Shown piece by piece: positions 45,673 through 54,741 of a stretch of 64,000 bases of DNA (the first letter of the stretch is position 1; the number at the start of each line of letters is the position of its first letter). Under the pieces are notes generated by a model. That model ran no database searches and had not been told where the DNA came from. It worked only from the letters and a program-made list of their open reading frames with translations. The stretch is from Salegentibacter maritimus (GTDB lineage Bacteria > Bacteroidota > Bacteroidia > Flavobacteriales > Flavobacteriaceae), in assembly GCF_016236915.1 (NCBI RefSeq), contig NZ_JAEHOK010000008.1, forward strand, positions 1-64,000, in the 5' to 3' direction. A program made the position numbers and the translations under genes.

Positions 45673-46770
45673 TTAATTCATCTTACTTTTAAACGTATTT
45701 TCTCTATGTATTTTCCCGGTGTGAGTTTCTTCAAATTTTTCGATAAGATAAATCTTTTTTGGTCGTTCATATTTCTCCAGGCTTTTTAAAGCTTTAATCT
45801 CTTGCTGTAATTGAGCCAAAAGAGCTTCAGAAAATTCGTTTTCAACAAATAACACCAATTTTTCTCCCAAAGAATCATCGGGCATCCCAATTACAAATAA
45901 GCGCTGATCTATAATTTTTGAAAGCTTTTTCTCTATTTGCTCAGGGTGCAGTTTTATTCCTCCCGAGTTAATTACATTGTCTAACCTGCCTTGCCATCTA
46001 AACTTTTTATAGGTAAGAATATCAACTACATCATTTGTAACGATAATATCATCTGAAAGTTTAGGAGCTTTAATTACCAGGCAACCCCTATCGTCTTTAG
46101 AAATATTAATATTAGGTAAAACCTTAAATACGCGTGACTTTTTCTTGTTTTTTGACGGATTTAATCTTTTGGCGGCAATATGGGTAACCGTCTCTGTCAT
46201 TCCATAAGTTTCGTAAACTTTAGTATCTACATCTTTTACCATTTTTTGCAATCTTGGGGAAACTGCCCCACCTCCCACAATTAATTTTTTTATAAGATGT
46301 AACCGCCCCACCGAATTATCTAATTGAAACGGGGTCATGGCACAAAAGTCATATCGCTTAAAAACCTGATCTAAGGGGTTGGAGGAAGGCGGTACCATAT
46401 CTAAATGCCAACCTAATACCATTGCCCTCACCAGCATCATCTTTCCGGCAATATAGCTAGCGGGTAAACACAATAAAGCAGTTGTCTTTTCGGGTAGGTC
46501 GAAGAACCGGGAAGTAGCTATGGCCGAATTAATCATAAACTCCTTTTTAATTCTTATCACTTTTGGAGTTCCGGTAGAACCCGATGTTTTTACTTCTACA
46601 TACTTAGAAGGCTTAATCCAATCTAACAGGAAACTTCCTACTTTTTCTTCAAAAGCTTCTCCTTCCTTTATAAAACTATAAGCAATAGAATGTAATTCGG
46701 CATTGGTAAAATGTCGCTTATTCAGCCTAAAATCTGGATGCGTTTCCGGTAATTTATAATTATCTGCCAT
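45673..46770 (-). CDS. menE: o-Succinylbenzoate-CoA ligase MenE
   Basis: 365-residue acyl-CoA synthetase of the ANL superfamily, short form usual in Flavobacteriia. AMP-binding motif TSGSTGTPKVI (about 62-72), adenylate motif YETYGMTETVTHIA, and the hinge/C-terminal WQGRLDNVINSGGIKLHPEQIE with late KYERPKKIYLIEKFEETHTGKIHR, carrying the catalytic lysine. It activates o-succinylbenzoate with CoA in menaquinone synthesis. With menC and menA nearby (same strand), it supports a naphthoquinone respiratory chain. A TTG at 46782 would add four residues; ATG 46770 is preferred. Confidence 0.88.
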   Translation of the reverse strand: MADNYKLPETHPDFRLNKRHFTNAELHSIAYSFIKEGEAFEEKVGSFLLDWIKPSKYVEVKTSGSTGTPKVIRIKKEFMINSAIATSRFFDLPEKTTALLCLPASYIAGKMMLVRAMVLGWHLDMVPPSSNPLDQVFKRYDFCAMTPFQLDNSVGRLHLIKKLIVGGGAVSPRLQKMVKDVDTKVYETYGMTETVTHIAAKRLNPSKNKKKSRVFKVLPNINISKDDRGCLVIKAPKLSDDIIVTNDVVDILTYKKFRWQGRLDNVINSGGIKLHPEQIEKKLSKIIDQRLFVIGMPDDSLGEKLVLFVENEFSEALLAQLQQEIKALKSLEKYERPKKIYLIEKFEETHTGKIHRENTFKSKMN

Positions 46771-46831
46771 ATTTAAAACCAAATATGTTACATTCCTCTA
46801 TACTGAAAGTTAATAAATTGTAATGATAAAT

Positions 46832-47773
46832 TTAAACTTCTTCAATAGGTTTTATTACTTCAGGCTTTTCTACGCGACCAAAAAGTTTATTTTTCCAATC
46901 ACTCCAACCGTATTTTTTGGCCATGATATAAAGGAAAAGAGGGTATATTATAAATACCGGCACCAACACGTCAAGACCGGCAGTTGGATCGGAAATATCC
47001 TTAAAAATAGATTCGGTTTGGAATGCAGTCCAATCGGCGGTAATTAACAAGGCCGCGGTAAGGTTGTTTCCGGCGTGAAAGCCTAAAGCCAATTCCATAC
47101 CTTCATCCATTAATGTCATAATTCCCAGTAAAAATCCTGTACCTATGTAATAAACCATGATTAAGTTTCCCATTTGGGTTACTTCAGGATTAAAAAAATG
47201 TAAGCCTCCAAAGCAAACTGAAGTTACCAGTAAAGGTACCCAACGATTTTTGACCAATACCCCCAGGCCCTGCATAAAATATCCCCGGAATAAATATTCT
47301 TCAAAGCTGGTTTGTAACGGAATCATTACTAAAGCAACTGCCACAAGAATAGCAAAAGGAACCGGTTTAAAATTCACCAAAAAGTCTTCAGGGCTTAGCA
47401 TATACTCTATCAAAGTAACACTAATTGTAAAAGCAGCTACAAGCCCAAAACCAAACCAAACGCGTCCCCAGTCAACTTTTTTACGGCTGGTGGTAAGCGA
47501 CTTTAAGGTTTGGTTATGCAATAACTTTACTACCAAAACCAGGACTCCCAATCCTGCAGCAAAAGTTAATAGGATTAGAAATAAGGTAAAGTTAGAATCT
47601 AAAACCCGCATAAGTTCTCCCTCAGTCATCGATGCTATTTCCATTCCCCGCTCCAGAAAAATAGCTACACCTAAAGGTATTTGGCCTATAAGAACTCCAC
47701 CAACAACCAATATTGTTCCAATGATGTATCGCCAAAATTCGTGGCGATATTTAAAAGCTTCAGCTATATACAT
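46832..47773 (-). CDS. CPBP-family intramembrane metalloprotease
   Basis: 313 residues, about eight membrane segments. All three CPBP (CAAX protease/bacteriocin-processing) motifs are intact: EExxxR as EEYLFRG, FxxxH as FGGLHFF, and HxxxN as HAGNN. The family cleaves or binds membrane substrates within the bilayer; in bacteria the target is usually unknown. It sits between menE and menC with a 3-bp gap to menC upstream, so it is likely cotranscribed with menaquinone genes, but a role there is not established. Charged tail FGRVEKPEVIKPIEEV. Confidence 0.88.
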   Translation of the reverse strand: MYIAEAFKYRHEFWRYIIGTILVVGGVLIGQIPLGVAIFLERGMEIASMTEGELMRVLDSNFTLFLILLTFAAGLGVLVLVVKLLHNQTLKSLTTSRKKVDWGRVWFGFGLVAAFTISVTLIEYMLSPEDFLVNFKPVPFAILVAVALVMIPLQTSFEEYLFRGYFMQGLGVLVKNRWVPLLVTSVCFGGLHFFNPEVTQMGNLIMVYYIGTGFLLGIMTLMDEGMELALGFHAGNNLTAALLITADWTAFQTESIFKDISDPTAGLDVLVPVFIIYPLFLYIMAKKYGWSDWKNKLFGRVEKPEVIKPIEEV

Positions 47774-47776
47774 GGT

Positions 47777-48811
47777 TTAAAAATTAAAATCCCAATTTTT
47801 TGTTGGGTTATATTGAATATTTCCTTTAGTGACCTCTAACGGACATGCTATATTATTAGTATACAAACTCCCCGTTCCCAGGCCCTGCGGCATTTTATTA
47901 TTTTTGCTAAAGGTAAATTGAGAAATTGCATTTAACCCCAGATTGCTTTCCAGGGCACTGGTAATCCACCAGCCAATATTTTGTTTTCCGGCAAGATCAA
48001 TCCACTCTTGGGCACCTTTAAAACCTCCAATTAAGCTAGGTTTTAAAATAATATACTGCGGTTTTATTGTTTGTAACAATTCTTTCTTCTTCGTTACATC
48101 AAAAACACCAATTAATTCTTCGTCTAAAGCTATAGGAAGCGGAGTCTCTTCGCATAATTGAGCCATTTCTTCCGTTTGCCCCTGTTTAATGGGCTGTTCT
48201 ATACTGTGTAACTGGAATTCACTTAAGCGTTTTAGCTTCTCCAAAGCTTCGGTTGGTTTAAAAGCTCCATTAGCATCTACGCGTAACTCTATTTCTTCAG
48301 GAGAAAATTCGGTTCTTATATATTTTAAAAGTTCCAATTCGGCCTCAAAATCTATGGCGCCAATCTTCATTTTAATACAATCAAAACCGGCTTCAATTTT
48401 TTCCTGGATTTGCGACTTCATAAACGACTTTTCACCCATCCATATCAATCCGTTAATTGGTATTGCCGATTTCCCCCGGGTAAATTCAGAAGGGTATATC
48501 TCAAAAGGATTGGCCGAATGTAAAGACCTAAAAGCCATTTCTACCCCAATTTGAATGCTGGGAAATTCTTTTAATTCTTCCCAAAGCATAGTTTCGCCTA
48601 AATTAATATTGTTACAAACCCATTGTAGTTTCTCTTCATAATCTGGCCTGTCGTCTACGCTAAGGCTTCTAAGAATTCCACATTCTCCATACCCGGTTTT
48701 ACCGGCATCGGTAATTTTTAGGAACCAGGTTTCTTTAGTAGTAAGAACGCCCCGCGAAGTTCCGCTGGGGCGTTTAAATTTTAAGACATACTTCTTGTAT
48801 TCTGCCTGCAT
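47777..48811 (-). CDS. menC: o-Succinylbenzoate synthase MenC
   Basis: 344-residue enolase-superfamily enzyme, muconate-lactonizing subgroup. Catalytic features: lysine in CIKMKIG (near 135), metal ligands ELRVDANGAF (Asp), SIEQPI (Glu) and IALDEEL (Asp), then the second lysine in YIILKPSLIGGF. Together with menE and menA on the same strand, it dehydrates SHCHC to o-succinylbenzoate in menaquinone synthesis. Some members are dual-function amino acid racemases, but the context favours menaquinone. Confidence 0.9.
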   Translation of the reverse strand: MQAEYKKYVLKFKRPSGTSRGVLTTKETWFLKITDAGKTGYGECGILRSLSVDDRPDYEEKLQWVCNNINLGETMLWEELKEFPSIQIGVEMAFRSLHSANPFEIYPSEFTRGKSAIPINGLIWMGEKSFMKSQIQEKIEAGFDCIKMKIGAIDFEAELELLKYIRTEFSPEEIELRVDANGAFKPTEALEKLKRLSEFQLHSIEQPIKQGQTEEMAQLCEETPLPIALDEELIGVFDVTKKKELLQTIKPQYIILKPSLIGGFKGAQEWIDLAGKQNIGWWITSALESNLGLNAISQFTFSKNNKMPQGLGTGSLYTNNIACPLEVTKGNIQYNPTKNWDFNF

Positions 48812-48839
48812 ATATTTTTATTGTTTAGCTAAGTTGTAA

Positions 48840-49520
48840 CTAAAGCTCCAAACTTTCTCCAATTTCCAGCAGCATTAAGTCTTTACCTTCATCAAAGAAT
48901 TTTCTTTTAGCTTCTTCGTGATTAATCTCAATGTAGCCAAAAGTATCGTAATGGCAGCCTAGAACTTTATCACATTCTACAAAATCACTGGCAATAATAG
49001 CGTCTTCTACTCCCATGGTGAAATTATCTCCAATAGGGAGAATTGCTAAGTCCAGGGTGGTATGTTGGGGTATTAATTGCATATCCATGGTTAGGGCCGT
49101 ATCTCCGGCAATATAGATATTTTTATGCTCCCCTTCTATCACAAAACCTCCGGGTTGGCCACCGTATTTACCATCTGGAAAAGAACTGGTATGTACAGCA
49201 TTTACATATTTTACTTTTCCAAATTCAAATTCCCAATTACCTCCGTGGTTCATAGGGTGAACTTCTATACCTTTTTCTTCGTAATGATTGGCAATTTCAA
49301 AATTACTTACAATTACAGCTCCGGTGTTTTTTGCAATTTCCTCTGCATCTAAGGTATGATCCTGATGGGCGTGCGTTAATAAGATATAATCGGCCTTTAT
49401 ATTCTTGATATTAATTTTATCCTTTGCCAACTCATTACCGGTAATAAACGGATCTACCAATACATGGATATCCCCAATTTTAATTCCCAAACAACTCTGT
49501 CCGTAAAAAGTGATTTTCAT
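48840..49520 (-). CDS. Metallo-beta-lactamase-fold hydrolase, UPF0173 family
   Basis: 226 residues. The metal motif HxHxDH is in LLTHAHQDHTLD, with His50, His52, Asp54 and His55; the later DTALTMDM and the final GCHYDTFG supply other ligands. This is the UPF0173/UlaG-like group, predicted metal-dependent hydrolase. No signal peptide, so cytoplasmic. Placed between menC and menA on the same strand, which is a common arrangement in Bacteroidota; a role in menaquinone synthesis is not shown. Confidence 0.85.
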   Translation of the reverse strand: MKITFYGQSCLGIKIGDIHVLVDPFITGNELAKDKINIKNIKADYILLTHAHQDHTLDAEEIAKNTGAVIVSNFEIANHYEEKGIEVHPMNHGGNWEFEFGKVKYVNAVHTSSFPDGKYGGQPGGFVIEGEHKNIYIAGDTALTMDMQLIPQHTTLDLAILPIGDNFTMGVEDAIIASDFVECDKVLGCHYDTFGYIEINHEEAKRKFFDEGKDLMLLEIGESLEL

Positions 49521-49604
49521 AACTTCGTTTTTATGGTTTTTTCTAATTTAAGCATTCAATAAAAATTACTTCAAATTACCAAATATATAATTTTGTTAAA
49601 CTTG

Positions 49605-50507
49605 CTACCAAACCTGTCCCAGCCCAAAAAGTATGGAAGTGGCAAAAGTAGAAATTGCCAAGATTTTTAACTCGGGATCCAGGAGTACGGCATTTTCATT
49701 CTCCACCACTCTTTTAAGATGAAGGATTAATGGAACGAGAGCCGGGATATAAAGAAAATCGTTTATACTTTCTAAACTAAGCACAGTAAATAAAATTAGA
49801 CATAAGATAGCGACCAGTATAAGCGAATAGTGATAGTTCCTGGCTTTTTTCGCGCCTAATTTTACAACTAGTGTAATCTTTCCTGCCTTTTCATCTGATA
49901 CGCGATCGCGCATATTATTAAGGTTTAAAACACCCACGCTTAAAAGCCCTATGCTAAAAGCAGGTAACAATACCAACCAATTCCAATGGTGTGCATATAA
50001 AAAATAAGAACCATACACGGCCACAACTCCAAAAAAAAGAAAAACAAAAACATCGCCCAATCCACGATATCCGTATGCCGATTTACCAACGGTGTACTTT
50101 ATGGCGGCAGCTATTGCAGCTATTCCCAAAAAGAAAAAAAACAAAGCATAGCCTAAATTTTCCTTTCCAAAAGCGGCATAGATAAGTAGTACAGCAAAAA
50201 GCAGGGTAACAACAGTAGTGATAATAATTCCCTGAAGCATTTCTTTTTGAGTAATTAAGCCACTTTGTAAAGCACGTTGTGGCCCCACCCTATCCTCATT
50301 ATCGGTTCCTTTAACACCGTCTCCATAATCGTTCGCAAAATTGGAAAGCACCTGCAAACCCAGTGTTGTTGCCAGTGCAAGGCTAAAAATAACAAGGTTA
50401 AAAACACCTTCACTAACTGCAATAGTGGTTCCCACAATAATCCCTGATATAGAAAGTGGCAATGTTCTTAACCTGGCAGCACTAATCCACGTATTTATTT
50501 TGCTCAT
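49605..50507 (-). CDS. menA: 1,4-Dihydroxy-2-naphthoate polyprenyltransferase MenA
   Basis: 300-residue UbiA-superfamily membrane prenyltransferase. Start INTWISAARLRTLPLSISGIIVGT; the first Asp-rich motif is NFANDYGDGVKGTDNEDRVGP (first 20 residues of it shown by NFANDYGDGVKGTDNEDRVG) and the second NLNNMRDRVSDEKAGK. About nine membrane segments. It joins a polyprenyl chain to DHNA in the membrane step of menaquinone synthesis. holA lies 1 bp upstream on the same strand, so the two are transcribed together. Confidence 0.93.
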   Translation of the reverse strand: MSKINTWISAARLRTLPLSISGIIVGTTIAVSEGVFNLVIFSLALATTLGLQVLSNFANDYGDGVKGTDNEDRVGPQRALQSGLITQKEMLQGIIITTVVTLLFAVLLIYAAFGKENLGYALFFFFLGIAAIAAAIKYTVGKSAYGYRGLGDVFVFLFFGVVAVYGSYFLYAHHWNWLVLLPAFSIGLLSVGVLNLNNMRDRVSDEKAGKITLVVKLGAKKARNYHYSLILVAILCLILFTVLSLESINDFLYIPALVPLILHLKRVVENENAVLLDPELKILAISTFATSILFGLGQVW

Positions 50508-50508
50508 A

Positions 50509-51513
50509 TTAGTTTAAGATCTTTACCATTAATTCCTTGAGCAAATCGCCGTGAGAAATATTCACCGCTCCCACACCTTTTCCCTTCACATCGCTTTCGT
50601 GCAAAAGTCCAATTACCTGGCTTACTTTTTTCATAGGATAATTTTTTGCCGCAGCTATATAATCGCCTACAAAATAAGGATGCACTTTAAGCTGCCTGGC
50701 CACATTCGCTTTAGATTTATCGGGGAGCCCATGATACTGCATAATTTGAGAAAAATAGGAAAATAACAAGGAAATGGTTACCACCATTGGATTGTCTTTA
50801 GGATTCTGTGCAAAATAATTTACAATGCGATGTGCCTTTAAAGAATCTCGCATTCCAATAGCTTTTCGCAATTCAAAATTATTAAAGTCTTTGCTTATTC
50901 CTATATTCTGCTCTATAAGCTCTGGAGTTATTTGGGTACCTTCAGGGGTAATAAGTTGAAGTTTATTAAGTTCATTATCAATTTTCCCAAGATCAATTCC
51001 TAAAAACTCTACCAGCATTTGCGCGGCTTTGGGCGAAATAGTATAATTTCTTGACTTTAAAGTCTTCATAATCCAATCGGCCACCTGGTTTTCGTAAAGA
51101 CGTTTACTCTCAAATAAAACTGCATTTTTCTTTAAAACCTTAGAAAGCTTTTTACGCTTATCAAGGCTTTTGTATTTATAACAAAAAACCAACGTAGTGG
51201 TAGCCTGCGGGTTTTCAGCGTAATCTACCAGTTTTTCTATGCTTCTCGATAGGTCTTGCGCTTCCTTTACAATAATTACCTGTCTTTCGGCCATCATGGG
51301 ATAGCGCTTGGCATTACTTACAATTTCATCTATGTTGGTATCTCGACCATACATAATAATTTGATTAAAACCCTTTTCTTCCTCCGCCAGTAAATTTTGT
51401 GCTATAAAATCTGAGATCTTATCTATATAGTAGGGTTCTTCGCCCATTAAAAAATAAAGCGGAGATACAGTTCCTTTTTGAATATTATTTACAATCTCTT
51501 TTGCTTCTTCCAT
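50509..51513 (-). CDS. holA: DNA polymerase III delta subunit HolA
   Basis: 334 residues, delta subunit of the clamp loader. N-terminal domain with YFLMGEEPYYIDKISDFIAQNLL, a degenerate AAA+ module (KRYPMMAERQVIIVKEAQD) without Walker lysine as expected for delta, and the helical C-terminal domain (MRDSLKAHRIVNYFAQNPKDNPM). It opens the sliding clamp. Upstream of menA with one base between, and divergent from the HsdR-N-like gene. Size and order fit the family. Confidence 0.88.
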   Translation of the reverse strand: MEEAKEIVNNIQKGTVSPLYFLMGEEPYYIDKISDFIAQNLLAEEEKGFNQIIMYGRDTNIDEIVSNAKRYPMMAERQVIIVKEAQDLSRSIEKLVDYAENPQATTTLVFCYKYKSLDKRKKLSKVLKKNAVLFESKRLYENQVADWIMKTLKSRNYTISPKAAQMLVEFLGIDLGKIDNELNKLQLITPEGTQITPELIEQNIGISKDFNNFELRKAIGMRDSLKAHRIVNYFAQNPKDNPMVVTISLLFSYFSQIMQYHGLPDKSKANVARQLKVHPYFVGDYIAAAKNYPMKKVSQVIGLLHESDVKGKGVGAVNISHGDLLKELMVKILN

Positions 51514-51588
51514 GTAGGTGAAGGATTTTTTAATTTTAAATTATACTGAAGCTTGCGGCGCTGTGATTTTCTTTTTTACTTTTGGCCT

Positions 51589-52056
51589 ATGTTAGCGCTT
51601 AATTTTCCCAAATATTCGTTTCGGTTCAAAAATAGTGAAAATAAAGTAGCCGTTTTTGATGAACTCAGGAAAAAATTTGTGATTCTAACCCCTGAAGAAT
51701 GGGTGAGACAACACGTGGTAAGATTCCTTATTTTAGAAAAGAAATATCCTAAAAACCATATTAATGTTGAAAAGCAGCTTAAACTGGGGAAGCTAAGCAA
51801 ACGTTATGATGCCGTAGTTTTTTATCCTAACGGAAAAATAAAAGTAGTGGTAGAGTGCAAAGCTCCACATATAAAAATTACACAGGAAGTTTTTGACCAA
51901 ATTGCCCGGTACAATTTAAGTTTAAAAGCAGACTATTTAATGCTTACCAACGGCCTGCAACATTATTTTTGCAAACTGGACTACAAAGAAGAAAAGTATC
52001 AATTTCTGCCCGAAATCCCAGATTATTTTACAGCTGAAAAAGATAAAAAACAATGA
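51589..52056 (+). CDS. Solitary HsdR N-terminal-like nuclease-domain protein
   Basis: 155 residues matching the HSDR_N_2-type domain of type I restriction R subunits. A PD-(D/E)xK-like active site is intact: Asp74 in KRYDAVVFYP and Glu89-x-Lys91 in VVVECKAP. The helicase and methylase partners are absent here. Flavobacteriia commonly carry such a solitary domain, so it is likely a conserved housekeeping protein rather than a restriction remnant. Start ATG at 51589; a TTG at 51553 would add 12 residues unlike the family. Stop overlaps the downstream GT2 start by 4 bases (ATGA), and the gene diverges from holA. Confidence 0.78.
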   Translation: MLALNFPKYSFRFKNSENKVAVFDELRKKFVILTPEEWVRQHVVRFLILEKKYPKNHINVEKQLKLGKLSKRYDAVVFYPNGKIKVVVECKAPHIKITQEVFDQIARYNLSLKADYLMLTNGLQHYFCKLDYKEEKYQFLPEIPDYFTAEKDKKQ

Positions 52057-53048
52057 CAATAGCGGTAGTGGTTTTAAATTGGAATGGACGCGCTTTGCTA
52101 GAACAATTCCTGCCTTCGGTAATTCGCTTTTCAGAAGAAGCCAATATATACGTAGCCGATAATGCTTCTACAGATGACTCTATAGAACTTTTAAAGGAAA
52201 AATTTCCTGGGGTAAAAATTATTCAGAACAAAGAAAATGGCGGATTTGCCAAAGGCTATAACGAGGCACTTTCTAAATTAAATGAAGATATTTTTGTATT
52301 GCTAAACAGCGATGTAGAAGTTACCGAAAACTGGCTAAAACCTATTATAGAAATTTTTAAAAATCAGCCTAAAACCGCGGCTGTTCAACCTAAAATCCTG
52401 GATTTTAAAAGAAAAAATTATTTTGAATATGCCGGGGCTGCGGGAGGATATATAGATAAATACGGCTATCCCTTTTGCAGGGGCAGGATCTTTGACAGTT
52501 TGGAAAAAGACCATGGGCAATACAATGACGATGCATCTATTTTTTGGGCCAGTGGTGCCTGCCTGGTAATACGTAAAAATGTTTATTGGGAAGTCGGTGC
52601 ACTAGATGAGGATTTTTTTGCGCATCAGGAAGAAATTGATTTATGCTGGCGTATTCATAATTTAGGCTATCAAATAAAATCTTGTGGCAATTCTGCCGTT
52701 TACCATGTGGGTGGTGCAACCTTAGACAGCATGAATCCCCAAAAAACCTTTTTCAATTTTAGAAATAGCCTGTATATGCTTTTAAAAAACATACCGGCAC
52801 CAAATGTGTATGGTATATTGTTTATTAGAATGGTTCTTGATGGAGTAGCAGGAATCAAATTTATTGCAGAAGGTAAGTTCTCTCATTTTTACGCTATCCT
52901 TAAGGCCCATGCAGGATTCTATTCAAACTTTAATAAAATTCGATCAAAACGAAAGAACCTTATAAAAAACAAGCATTATTTCCTTACAAAATCCATTATT
53001 TGGTCTTATTTTTGCTTACGTAGAAAAGAATTTTTAAAATTAAAATAA
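52053..53048 (+). CDS. Glycosyltransferase family 2 (rhamnosyltransferase-like)
   Basis: 331 residues. GT2 core: IAVVVLNWNGRALLEQFLPS, VADNASTDDSIELL and FVLLNSDVEVTENW with the DxD-like DVE, then GACLVIRKNVYWEVGALDEDFFAHQEEIDLCWRI, typical of the rhamnosyltransferase-like subgroup. No membrane segment at the N-terminus; a slightly hydrophobic C-terminal region. It overlaps the HsdR-N-like gene, so the two are cotranscribed. No other surface-polysaccharide genes adjoin it, so it may act on LPS or another glycan encoded elsewhere. Confidence 0.88.
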   Translation: MTIAVVVLNWNGRALLEQFLPSVIRFSEEANIYVADNASTDDSIELLKEKFPGVKIIQNKENGGFAKGYNEALSKLNEDIFVLLNSDVEVTENWLKPIIEIFKNQPKTAAVQPKILDFKRKNYFEYAGAAGGYIDKYGYPFCRGRIFDSLEKDHGQYNDDASIFWASGACLVIRKNVYWEVGALDEDFFAHQEEIDLCWRIHNLGYQIKSCGNSAVYHVGGATLDSMNPQKTFFNFRNSLYMLLKNIPAPNVYGILFIRMVLDGVAGIKFIAEGKFSHFYAILKAHAGFYSNFNKIRSKRKNLIKNKHYFLTKSIIWSYFCLRRKEFLKLK

Positions 53049-53138
53049 AAGGAATCAAACTTATGCTAAAGCTTCTTTTTCTGCTTTACTTTTTTTGATA
53101 CTTTTGAAACATCTAACATTAATTACAATTACAAGATT

Positions 53139-53972
53139 ATGAAACGAATTATGCTTTTATCGGCTACTGCCGTTCTTTTGTTCTCCTCTTGCGTATCTAA
53201 CAAGAAATATGCAGAGCTTGAAGAAAAACAAAAACAAACTCAAGATGAGTTAAACACTGCTACTATTAAGTTAAATGCATGTTTAGAGGACAAACAAGAC
53301 CTTAACCAACAAATTTCAAGACTTAATAACACCAATGCGGCACTGCTTAATAACGTGGGCGATCTGGCAACTCTTTCTAAGAAAGAAGCAGAAAACCTTG
53401 AACGTTCTTTAGAAAGCATTAAAGAAAAAGATTTGGCTATCCAATCTATGCGTGATGCCATTAGCAAAAAAGATTCTGTAACATTAGCTTTAGTAACCAG
53501 CTTAAAAGGTGCTTTAGGTAATATGGCCGATGAAGACATTGAAATTAATGTTGAAAAAGGTGTGGTTTATGTTTCTATTTCAGATAAGCTTTTATTTGAT
53601 AGTGGTAGATACAATGTTACCAGCCGTGCCAAAGAAGTACTTGGTAAAGTTGCTACTGTAGTTAAAAACAAGCCAGACATCGAGTTTATGGTAGAAGGCC
53701 ATACAGACGATAAGTCTATCAAAACAGCTATGTTTGAAGACAACTGGGATCTTAGTGTAAAAAGAGCTACCTCTGTAGTTAGAGTTCTTCAGGACGAATT
53801 TGGTGTAGAGCCAGCAAGAATGACTGCCGCTGGTAGAAGTTACTATGTTCCTGTTGCTACAAATGAAACTGCTGAAGGTCGTGCTAAAAACAGAAGAACA
53901 AGAATTGTAGTTCTTCCTAAGTTAGACCAATTCTACGGAATGATCGAAGAAGGAATGAAGTCTGCTAAATAA
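53139..53972 (+). CDS. OmpA-family lipoprotein
   Basis: 277 residues, outer-membrane lipoprotein with lipobox Cys18 (LLFSSC). A coiled-coil of Glu/Lys/Gln-rich heptads (about 24-115) is followed by an OmpA_C peptidoglycan-binding domain (about 140-260): LLFDSGRYNVTSRAKEVL, VEGHTDDKS, NWDLSVKRATSVVRVL and AKNRRTRIVVLPKL. The Asp and Arg that bind diaminopimelate are conserved. It likely tethers the outer membrane to the peptidoglycan. Followed by a strong terminator; no relation to its neighbours is seen. Confidence 0.92.
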   Translation: MKRIMLLSATAVLLFSSCVSNKKYAELEEKQKQTQDELNTATIKLNACLEDKQDLNQQISRLNNTNAALLNNVGDLATLSKKEAENLERSLESIKEKDLAIQSMRDAISKKDSVTLALVTSLKGALGNMADEDIEINVEKGVVYVSISDKLLFDSGRYNVTSRAKEVLGKVATVVKNKPDIEFMVEGHTDDKSIKTAMFEDNWDLSVKRATSVVRVLQDEFGVEPARMTAAGRSYYVPVATNETAEGRAKNRRTRIVVLPKLDQFYGMIEEGMKSAK

Positions 53973-53994
53973 GACCTAATTTCTAATAAATATG

Positions 53995-54029
53995 AAAAGG
54001 CCCTCTAAAAATTTAGAGGGCCTTTTTTT
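53995..54029. terminator. Strong bidirectional terminator
   Basis: Perfect 15-bp stem (53995-54009, 54012-54026; core GGCCCTCTAAA) with a 2-nt formal loop whose A/U pairs open. A4 on the left and T7 on the right; it ends the OmpA gene and the convergent YciO-like gene. Confidence 0.88.
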
Positions 54030-54054
54030 ATACTTACTAAAAAATATATTTAAA

Positions 54055-54675
54055 CTATAAGTTTTCGGTACTACCTTTTCCCTCTCTTATCACTTCAGGT
54101 TGGGAAGAAGTTAAATCTACCACTGTAGAAGGAATATTATCTCCATAACCACCGTCTATAACAAGATCTACTAAATGATCCCATTTTTCTTTAATCAATT
54201 CGGGATCTGTGGTATACTCAAGTACCTCATCTTCGTCGTAGATTGAGGTAGAAACAATAGGATTTCCTAAAGTAGAAACAATACTTTTACAAATAGCATT
54301 ATCGGGAACTCTAATTCCCACGGTTTTCTTCTTTTTAAAAACATTTGGCAGGTTACTGTTTCCAGGCAGAATAAAGGTAAAAGGACCGGGAAGGTTCCTT
54401 TTAAGCACTTTAAAAGTGGCAGAGTCTATTTGCTTCACATAATCTGAAAGATTACTAAGATCTTCACATACAAACGAGAAATTAGCTTTTTCCAGCTTTA
54501 CGCCCTTAATTTGTGCAATTTTCTCCAATGCCGAGGTGTTGGTAATATCACACCCCAAACCATATACGGTATCTGTAGGGTAAATTATTAGTCCGCCGTT
54601 TCTTAAAGTCTCCACAACTTTATTAATATGTTTCTGACTTGGATTTTCATTATAAATTCTAAGTAATTCAGCCAT
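54055..54675 (-). CDS. Sua5/YciO/YrdC-family threonylcarbamoyl-AMP synthase-like
   Basis: 206 residues, one YrdC domain: GGLIIYPTDTVYGLGCDITN, KANFSFVCEDLSNLSDYVK, PGPFTFILPGN, VGIRVPDN and GNPIVSTSI. These residues bind threonine, ATP and bicarbonate in the TsaC/YrdC family, which makes threonylcarbamoyl-AMP for tRNA t6A. The sequence is more like the YciO branch than Sua5, since the Sua5 C-terminal domain is absent, so function as the main TsaC is uncertain. Converges on the OmpA gene. Confidence 0.85.
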   Translation of the reverse strand: MAELLRIYNENPSQKHINKVVETLRNGGLIIYPTDTVYGLGCDITNTSALEKIAQIKGVKLEKANFSFVCEDLSNLSDYVKQIDSATFKVLKRNLPGPFTFILPGNSNLPNVFKKKKTVGIRVPDNAICKSIVSTLGNPIVSTSIYDEDEVLEYTTDPELIKEKWDHLVDLVIDGGYGDNIPSTVVDLTSSQPEVIREGKGSTENL

Positions 54676-54690
54676 AGTTATAAATTTTAA

Positions 54691-54718
54691 TGCTCGAAAA
54701 TTTACAAATTTTCGAGCA
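54691..54718 (-). terminator. Hairpin after DUF2945 gene
   Basis: Perfect arms TGCTCGAAAATTT/AAATTTTCGAGCA (54691-54703, 54706-54718), 2-nt formal loop. On the minus transcript it is followed by an A/T-rich stretch rather than a clear T-run. Confidence 0.6.
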
Positions 54719-54741
54719 GATATTTCTAAAATTGGTTTTAA

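Noticed and set aside
47157-47780. 207-codon open frame on the plus strand opposite the CPBP protease gene
   Set aside because: Lys/Thr/Pro-rich shadow translation without domain features; the minus-strand protease has all three catalytic motifs.
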